Positions 7,135-11,717 of a stretch of 11,717 nt of DNA are shown piece after piece (position 1 is the stretch's first letter; each line of letters starts with the position of its first letter). Origin of the DNA: CAZQLW01 sp964639875 (GTDB taxonomy: Archaea; Nanobdellota; Nanobdellia; Woesearchaeales; GW2011-AR9); NCBI GenBank assembly GCA_964639875.1, contig CAZXEM010000034.1, positions 1 through 11,717 of the forward strand, read 5' to 3'. The notes under the pieces were generated by a model. The model saw only the letters and a program-made list of their open reading frames with translations. It made no database searches and was not told the origin of the DNA. Position numbers and translations under genes: made by a program.

Positions 7135-7610
7135 AGTTCACTCGGTTCAATTACTAAATTTTGATTCTTGTCCAGTTCATTAAACTTTTTCATAATTTCA
7201 ACATATAAATTACTAAAACGTGAACAATTAAATGCATAACTTAAATAATCTTTATGACCATCTTTAGGAGTTTCATATACAAATTCTTTAATATCTTCTT
7301 CATCCATGTAAAGTTTACCCCTAGCAAAAGATTTTATTAAATCTCCATCTTTATCAGTTAGAATATATCTCTTCATGCCAGGTGCAAGTTCAACTAATAC
7401 GCGACTTCTTCCTTCAGGACCTTGATTTAATGCTTTTCTAAATGTTCTTACAGTTAATGGAACATTACATACATCTTCTAAACTAGAAGAATTTTCAGAA
7501 TGATTATTTTTTTTAGGTTTATCTTTTGAATAACTAGGATTTATAGATCCTAAAGTAAATGCTGAAACTAATCCCGCCATTAACGCAATTTTGTATAATT
7601 TATTTTTCAT
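7131..7610 (-). CDS. Small secreted protein with a C-terminal EF-hand loop, unknown function
   Basis: 159 residues with a signal peptide (MKNKLYK, then a hydrophobic stretch to about 22, cleavage near SYS at 26-28). The mature protein starts with a Lys/Asn/Ser-rich linker. C48 and C129 are the only cysteines and could form a disulfide. Residues 147-158 fit the 12-residue EF-hand loop (D147, N149, N151, I154, E158) behind a predicted helix, but the chain ends one residue later, so the exiting helix is missing. A second Asp-rich loop, DKDGD (86-90), lacks the position-12 acidic residue. Calcium binding is inferred. AGAGGGGA lies shortly before the ATG at 7610. The gene has its own TATA box and converges on the giant secreted gene, sharing TTAA at 7131-7134 for both stops. 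No family recognised. Confidence 0.82.
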   Translation of the reverse strand: MKNKLYKIALMAGLVSAFTLGSINPSYSKDKPKKNNHSENSSSLEDVCNVPLTVRTFRKALNQGPEGRSRVLVELAPGMKRYILTDKDGDLIKSFARGKLYMDEEDIKEFVYETPKDGHKDYLSYAFNCSRFSNLYVEIMKKFNELDKNQNLVIEPSEL

Positions 7611-7614
7611 TTTT

Positions 7615-7622
7615 TCCCCTCT
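7615..7622 (-). promoter_or_regulatory. Shine-Dalgarno-like site of the small secreted protein
   Basis: AGAGGGGA on the minus strand, 4-5 nt before the ATG at 7610. It is a partial match to GGAGGTGA and supports this ATG, unlike the leaderless genes nearby. Confidence 0.4.
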
Positions 7623-7678
7623 GAATATTTTATTTTTTCCAACGAAATAAGGCCCATATTTACCTATAAGAAGAGTTC

Positions 7679-7688
7679 ATTTATAAAG
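7679..7688 (-). promoter_or_regulatory. TATA box for the small secreted protein
   Basis: The minus strand reads CTTTATAAAT, close to the archaeal TATA consensus. The start site would fall near 7657, giving a leader of about 45 nt that contains the AGAGGGGA sequence (7615-7622). This is the main feature in the 150-nt gap between the two minus-strand genes; I see no small gene there. Confidence 0.5.
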
Positions 7689-7750
7689 TTTATGTTAATT
7701 ACCACTAACAAATGATGAATGAAGACAATGGTTATTTTTGTTGAATTTAT

Positions 7751-7756
7751 AAAAAA
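7751..7756 (-). terminator. Possible T-run terminator after the minus-strand HAD gene
   Basis: Six T residues on the minus strand a few bases after the HAD stop codon, followed by AT-rich sequence. Archaeal terminators are often simple T-runs; there is no clear hairpin. Weak but well placed. Confidence 0.3.
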
Positions 7757-7760
7757 TTAT

Positions 7761-8378
7761 TTAAAAAAATAACGTCAATTTTTCTTCTAAATCTTTTGAA
7801 TTTAAATATTGTATTGCTTCTAAGCCAAACTTTCTAGCAGCTAAAACATTTTCTTCTTTATCATCAATAAAAAGACATTCTTCATTAACTAATCCTAATC
7901 CTTTTGTTGCAGTTTCGTAAGCTTTCCTTTCCGGTTTTTTTGCTTCAATATGATGGGACCAATAAACCTGGTTTTGGAATAAATTCAGATAACCTAATTC
8001 AGTTCCGTTAAAAGATTTTGCTCTATCTTCTAATTCTGGATAGCTATTAGTTAAGATGGCTTTTCTTAATTCTGGATTTAAAGATTTTATATGTTTAACT
8101 AATTCAAGATTAGGTGCTCCCCATAGATATTTACTAGATTCAGAAAAAGTTTCTATGTTTTCTTTTGAAGCATTTATACCTAGGTTTCCTAAAACAAAAG
8201 CAGCATATGGAAGTAAATGTATTTCACCTTTTTCATAAAGGTTAAAATGATCTTCTCTATCTTTCATGAAGGCTTCTTTATATTTTTCTGGACTTACATT
8301 TAATATATCTGCTGCTGTATTCCAATCAACTGGTTGAATAACATTACCAACATCAAAGATTATTCCTTTAATAGTCAT
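7761..8378 (-). CDS. HAD-superfamily hydrolase (probable phosphatase)
   Basis: A 205-residue cytoplasmic HAD protein of normal length with all four motifs: motif I GIIFDVGNV with nucleophile D9, motif II AILTNS with T110, motif III KKPE with K148, and motif IV LFIDDKEEN with D172/D173. A helical cap at about 17-95 marks subfamily I. The second Asp of motif I is Gly (DVGNV), as in YihX-type sugar-phosphate phosphatases, so activity is still likely; the substrate is unknown. A TTAAATAA box at 8401-8408 sits about 30 nt before the ATG at 8378, implying a leaderless transcript. It is divergent from the kinase operon, and its motif IV closely matches that of the other HAD protein at the operon's second position. 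Confidence 0.9.
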   Translation of the reverse strand: MTIKGIIFDVGNVIQPVDWNTAADILNVSPEKYKEAFMKDREDHFNLYEKGEIHLLPYAAFVLGNLGINASKENIETFSESSKYLWGAPNLELVKHIKSLNPELRKAILTNSYPELEDRAKSFNGTELGYLNLFQNQVYWSHHIEAKKPERKAYETATKGLGLVNEECLFIDDKEENVLAARKFGLEAIQYLNSKDLEEKLTLFF

Positions 8379-8400
8379 AGTTAAGTTCAGAATAAAGGTA

Positions 8401-8408
8401 TTATTTAA
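8401..8408 (-). promoter_or_regulatory. TATA box for the minus-strand HAD gene
   Basis: The minus strand reads CTTAAATAAT, placed so that the start site coincides with the ATG at 8378. It lies within the same 79-nt gap as the oppositely directed kinase promoter, so the two preinitiation complexes could interfere. Confidence 0.5.
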
Positions 8409-8425
8409 GCTTTTTGAGGGAAAAG

Positions 8426-8433
8426 TTTATATA
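8426..8433 (+). promoter_or_regulatory. TATA box of the kinase-HAD operon
   Basis: GGGAAAAG (BRE-like) followed by a perfect TTTATATA. The expected start site is near 8457, immediately at the ATG at 8458, so the kinase mRNA is leaderless. This excludes the in-frame TTG at 8434, which touches the TATA box. Confidence 0.7.
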
Positions 8434-8457
8434 TTGCTACTGATAGGTAGTAAGAAG

Positions 8458-10350
8458 ATGGTTTTAGAAAAACTTGTTAGTAAATTAACGAGAATAAATG
8501 ACGTCCCTAGTTGGAGAACTAAAAGAGTAATATTCTCATTATTACGTTCGTTTCATGTGTTATGTGATGACTTTGGAAAATTTGTTAAAGATTCTGAAGA
8601 AGTTTTTAAAGGTGTTATTGAAGATTTAATTAATCCTAGAGAAGAAAATAATAACATTAAGAATAAAAGCGTTTTTAATGAGCATATTTCTTATAATCAT
8701 TTTAGGGCAACACATTTTCCTGAGAAAGGTCATAAACTTATTTATGAGCGTTATGAAGATATTTATTTTGGTGCACAAAAGAATACCTTTGATTTGTTAA
8801 TAAATTTTAAAGATAATAAAAAAGAACTTGCAAGGGTCTTATTTTTTAACAGAGCATTAATTAAATTACCCCTTTTGAACCAAATGTTAGGATTTAAAGA
8901 TCATTATGATGTAATTAATCAATTAATTAAAGAAAAAAAAAGCCATTTTTATCTAGATTTATTATCTAATAATTTTGAAAAAGTAATCATTGAAAATAAA
9001 GAAGCTATTGGTTCACTAAAAGACATTTATTATTCTATAGATACATTAATGGGACCTTTAAAAAAATACGATAATCCATTAATAAAGATATTACCTCAAT
9101 TAACTGAAACTAAAACAATAAGGTTAAATCAAATATTGGATGAAAGCGTTCATAAATATAAATTAGTATTATCTAATTTGAATGAGATAGATGATTTAAA
9201 GCTTAATGCAAATTCTCGAATTCCTCTTGTGCTAAAAAAACATGTTGGAGGGGGAGCCGACCGAGATGTTCATACTGGAATAAACCATTCCGGAGAAAAT
9301 TGCATTGTGAAGATAATTGATGTTTCTCGATTAAGAGAAGAAGATAAAAAATTATTTCAGTATTATTTTGATAAAGGAATAGTTCCCGAAAAAGAACATG
9401 CAGAAGAATTATCGCAACATAATATCGTTCCAGTTTACGGATTTGGGCCTTGTTTTTATAAAGGAAAACCAACGTGGTACATTGTTGAAAAATTAATTAG
9501 CAATCAAGCAGTTCAAAATGGAATTAGAAAAATCTCTTCTCAACCTTCTAAAAATCTTGAACAATTATTAAATCCATTTGACAAAGGTTTTACTTTTGGA
9601 ATATTTTCAAATATATTTTTTGGAAACTCCGGACATGGATTAGTCTATGCTTTAGATTATTTACACCGTCAAGAAAAAACATTTGGGGACATTAAACCAG
9701 ATAATGTTGCTGTACAACAGATAACAAATCTTGACGAAAAAACTATTTTACTTCGTCCATATTTTTGTGATTTAGAAAATATCAGAAACTTAACTCTTGA
9801 TTCTAATGTTTCAGGGTTAACAAATCATTCACATATTTACCAACCGCCAGAAAGGTTTGATAGTAATGGAGAATTCATCTTGGGGGTAAGTAGTACGGAA
9901 GCGGACATGTTTGCCATGGGAGTAACAATGTATATCTCACTTACAGGGGTTCATCCTTTTTTACCCAAATATAATAATCTTGCAGAAATTCGTTCTGAAA
10001 GGTCTAAAAGTTCAGAACAGCGAAAAGAGATGAATCAAGAATATTTAAACAATTTACATGATAGAAAAAATGTTTCTATTATTTCTGAAAGACTAAACCA
10101 AAGATTAAATGATAACAGCTTTATAGAATTCCTGCCAGAACCGGATTACATTTGGGGAATAATTATGGGAAGCATTATGCCAGAAATTGAAAAAAGATTG
10201 TCTTCAGGACCACATTTAAATGAGCATTTTAAAATTTATTCCGAAAAATATAATCAAGCAACACAAACAGAAGAATATCAAAAACATCTTAAGAAAAAAA
10301 AAGAATTTTCAAAAGAAAATTTTAATGGGAGACCACTAGTGTTAATATGA
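8458..10350 (+). CDS. Hanks-type Ser/Thr protein kinase with unknown N-terminal region
   Basis: 630 residues. Residues 1-260 are largely helical and match no domain I know. The kinase domain follows: Gly-rich loop VGGGADRDV at 263-271, the VAIK-type lysine K285 (CIVKIID), a candidate helix-C glutamate among E311-E317, the catalytic loop FGDIKPDN with D411, K413 and N416, the metal-binding D438 in CDLEN, PPE at 463-465 in place of APE, and the F-helix D483 in ADMFAMG. Catalytic residues are kept, so it should transfer phosphate, but HRD is FGD (a non-RD kinase) and DFG is DLE. No transmembrane segment is obvious, so it is probably cytoplasmic. The start is ATG 8458 from promoter spacing. Its TGA stop overlaps the ATG of the next HAD gene (ATGA), implying translational coupling. 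The substrate is unknown. Confidence 0.9.
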   Translation: MVLEKLVSKLTRINDVPSWRTKRVIFSLLRSFHVLCDDFGKFVKDSEEVFKGVIEDLINPREENNNIKNKSVFNEHISYNHFRATHFPEKGHKLIYERYEDIYFGAQKNTFDLLINFKDNKKELARVLFFNRALIKLPLLNQMLGFKDHYDVINQLIKEKKSHFYLDLLSNNFEKVIIENKEAIGSLKDIYYSIDTLMGPLKKYDNPLIKILPQLTETKTIRLNQILDESVHKYKLVLSNLNEIDDLKLNANSRIPLVLKKHVGGGADRDVHTGINHSGENCIVKIIDVSRLREEDKKLFQYYFDKGIVPEKEHAEELSQHNIVPVYGFGPCFYKGKPTWYIVEKLISNQAVQNGIRKISSQPSKNLEQLLNPFDKGFTFGIFSNIFFGNSGHGLVYALDYLHRQEKTFGDIKPDNVAVQQITNLDEKTILLRPYFCDLENIRNLTLDSNVSGLTNHSHIYQPPERFDSNGEFILGVSSTEADMFAMGVTMYISLTGVHPFLPKYNNLAEIRSERSKSSEQRKEMNQEYLNNLHDRKNVSIISERLNQRLNDNSFIEFLPEPDYIWGIIMGSIMPEIEKRLSSGPHLNEHFKIYSEKYNQATQTEEYQKHLKKKKEFSKENFNGRPLVLI

Positions 10351-10970
10351 CAAAAAAAATAAACACAATCATCTTTGATTACGGCGGAGTTATTTGTACT
10401 ACTAGAAGAAGCCAACAGTTAGCTAATTGGATCAATGAAAAGTATGGAATTGCTAAAGAGGATGTAATCTCGCAATTTGATGTTGGTGTCTGGGATGATT
10501 ATAATATTGGTAAAAGTTCTGCAGAAGAATGTTATCAAGCATTCCAAGATTTAGGCGTACCTTTGTCAACCGATGAGTTAAAAAAAAAGTTTTCCAGTTT
10601 TGGTCATCCTGATCCGAGAATGAAAGAGTTGGTTCTAAATTTGAAGAAGCAGGGATACGATTTAGCAATGTTATCAGATTCTGTTCCTGAATTAACTGAA
10701 GTAGTTAGAGAAAACTTTCCGGATACATTTCGAGTAGAAGTTTTTTCTGAAGAAGTTAGGATGAGAAAACCAAACCCTGCAATTTATGATTTGACTTTAG
10801 AAAGGATTGGCAATCCGGCAGAGAAATGTTTATTTATTGATGATAAGGAAAAGAACTTAGTTTATCCACAAGAGATTGGAATTAATGTACATTTATTTCG
10901 TAGTGTTGATGAATTGGTTGATGATTTAAAAATGTATAATATTAATAAGTTAAGTAGGAGGATTAATTAA
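10347..10970 (+). CDS. HAD-superfamily hydrolase, coupled to the kinase
   Basis: A 207-residue HAD protein with motif I IIFDYGGVI (D11), motif II AMLSDS (S110), motif III RKPNP (K141) and motif IV CLFIDDKEKN (D165/D166), plus a helical cap between about 17 and 90. It belongs to the same subfamily I group as the minus-strand HAD gene and also has Gly at the second Asp position of motif I. It starts inside the kinase stop codon (ATGA), and its last codons contain the AGGAGG that serves the next gene, so the three genes are tightly coupled. A phosphatase role opposing the kinase is tempting, but HAD enzymes of this type usually act on small phosphorylated molecules. Confidence 0.9.
   Translation: MTKKINTIIFDYGGVICTTRRSQQLANWINEKYGIAKEDVISQFDVGVWDDYNIGKSSAEECYQAFQDLGVPLSTDELKKKFSSFGHPDPRMKELVLNLKKQGYDLAMLSDSVPELTEVVRENFPDTFRVEVFSEEVRMRKPNPAIYDLTLERIGNPAEKCLFIDDKEKNLVYPQEIGINVHLFRSVDELVDDLKMYNINKLSRRIN
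10956..10961 (+). promoter_or_regulatory. Strong Shine-Dalgarno for the downstream unknown gene
   Basis: AGGAGG, 10 nt before the ATG at 10972 and inside the end of the HAD coding sequence. It is the clearest ribosome binding site in the window and sets the start of the last gene. It contrasts with the leaderless first gene of the operon, as expected for an internal cistron. Confidence 0.8.
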
Positions 10971-10971
10971 A

Positions 10972-11717
10972 ATGGTAAAAATACATGTGGTGGACTGTTC
11001 AAGATTTAGAAGTCAAAAAGAGCATGAACTTTCATATAATTCTTTTGTTGATGCTGACCGCTTTTCTAATGTTGGAATGACTGCTAAAACTAATTTACAA
11101 TATCTTCTTGATGTAAATAACATTACTGAAGATCAGACTAATTCTATAAATGAAATGTTAAATAAAGATTATATGAAAGTTCATGAAGATATGTTTGAAT
11201 CTATTGGAATTAATTCAATTTTTCATGGCACAAAATATGGGTTTAGATTTTCACTTACTACTAAATCAATTTTTGAGATTGGGGAGGTTACTACTCAAGA
11301 AATAATCTCAAAAAAAAAAAAATTATTTCCCTGGAAAAAAGTTCAAACTATCACAAATAAAGTAATTACTTTAGAAGAACTTTGTAATGACCCTCATTTT
11401 GATAATTTTGATTCTTCAATTAAAACTATAAAAAAAGAGAAATTATTACCAAATAGATTTCATGATAGTAAAACAAAACATGTTGGCTTGTCCATTTCAA
11501 TTAATGATGCCCCTTTATTACCTCACCGTTGGATTAATGACAATAAATTCTTTGAAACATTAATTGAAGAAGGAAAGATGTTTGAAAAAGTAATTCAAGA
11601 GATATACCAACTCTATGGTTATGATTCTAATCCTGATTTAAATTTATTCTTCAGTCATAGTTCAATTCATTCTATTAAAAGTTTTAATATATTTGGCCGT
11701 CCCGTTAGCGGGAAGGC
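10972..11717 (+). CDS. Unknown protein, third gene of the kinase operon (3' end outside window)
   Basis: An open frame of 248 codons with no stop before the window edge, so the gene is partial. It begins MVKIHVVDCSRFRS, one base after the HAD stop and 10 nt behind a strong AGGAGG. No signal peptide or membrane segment is visible; the sequence is mixed alpha/beta with many His, Asn and Ser residues (for instance FFSHSSIHSIKS near the end). I do not recognise a family. A run of 13 A residues (11310-11322) encodes KKKK and keeps frame. Position and coupling suggest it works with the kinase and HAD protein as target, regulator or effector, but this is inference only. Confidence 0.8.
   Translation, partial: MVKIHVVDCSRFRSQKEHELSYNSFVDADRFSNVGMTAKTNLQYLLDVNNITEDQTNSINEMLNKDYMKVHEDMFESIGINSIFHGTKYGFRFSLTTKSIFEIGEVTTQEIISKKKKLFPWKKVQTITNKVITLEELCNDPHFDNFDSSIKTIKKEKLLPNRFHDSKTKHVGLSISINDAPLLPHRWINDNKFFETLIEEGKMFEKVIQEIYQLYGYDSNPDLNLFFSHSSIHSIKSFNIFGRPVSGK

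Noticed and set aside
7611..7760. Small gene or RNA between the two minus-strand genes
   Set aside because: Only a TATA box, a Shine-Dalgarno-like site and a T-run are visible; there is no sustained frame or stable hairpin.
8434..8457. Upstream TTG start for the kinase at 8434
   Set aside because: It touches the TTTATATA box; the ATG at 8458 coincides with the expected start of a leaderless mRNA.
8458..10350. Kinase as an inactive pseudokinase
   Set aside because: HRD and DFG are altered, but the lysine, catalytic Asp, Asn and metal-binding Asp are all kept.
11696..11717. GC-rich CCCG-TTAG-CGGG hairpin at the window edge
   Set aside because: The stem is only 4 bp, the sequence is in frame within an open gene, and the window ends there, so no terminator or RNA can be supported.

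Overview
The window is AT-rich and fully coding-dense, with no RNA genes, mobile elements or CRISPR. It looks archaeal, most likely from a DPANN-type lineage such as Woesearchaeota or Pacearchaeota. The grounds are: TTTATATA-type TATA boxes about 31-32 nt ahead of start codons (leaderless transcription); an N-terminus of the KRGQITIFIILG type, which I associate with DPANN membrane proteins; and large secreted proteins of unknown family. The lineage is inferred, because there is no rRNA or ribosomal protein to confirm it.

Left block (1-1484): an IPP-isomerase-like Nudix protein on the minus strand, divergent from a thymidylate kinase (tmk) on the plus strand. The Nudix box is degenerate, and the kinase P-loop has Thr where Lys is expected.

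Central block (1485-7610) is the accessory, cell-surface part. A TATA box drives a two-gene operon. The first gene is a membrane-anchored protein with a cadherin-like C-terminus; its true start seems to be an ATT codon 60 nt before the first ATG. The second is a 1507-residue secreted protein with beta-rich segments, two long coiled coils, an NlpC/P60- or CHAP-like cysteine amidase/peptidase candidate domain, acidic linkers and a Ca-binding-type loop. A small secreted protein with a C-terminal EF-hand loop converges on it, the two stop codons sharing one TTAA. Together they suggest an export and envelope or partner-cell interaction module.

Right block (7761-11717): a HAD hydrolase on the minus strand is divergent from a packed three-gene plus-strand operon. 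That operon holds a non-RD Hanks-type protein kinase with a 260-residue unknown N-terminal region, a second HAD hydrolase coupled by an ATGA overlap, and an unknown gene that follows one base later behind a strong Shine-Dalgarno and runs off the window. Physical coupling of a kinase, a phosphatase-fold protein and an unknown third protein makes this a candidate signalling system.

The best candidates for something new are the secreted amidase-like giant with its membrane partner, and the kinase-HAD-unknown operon.
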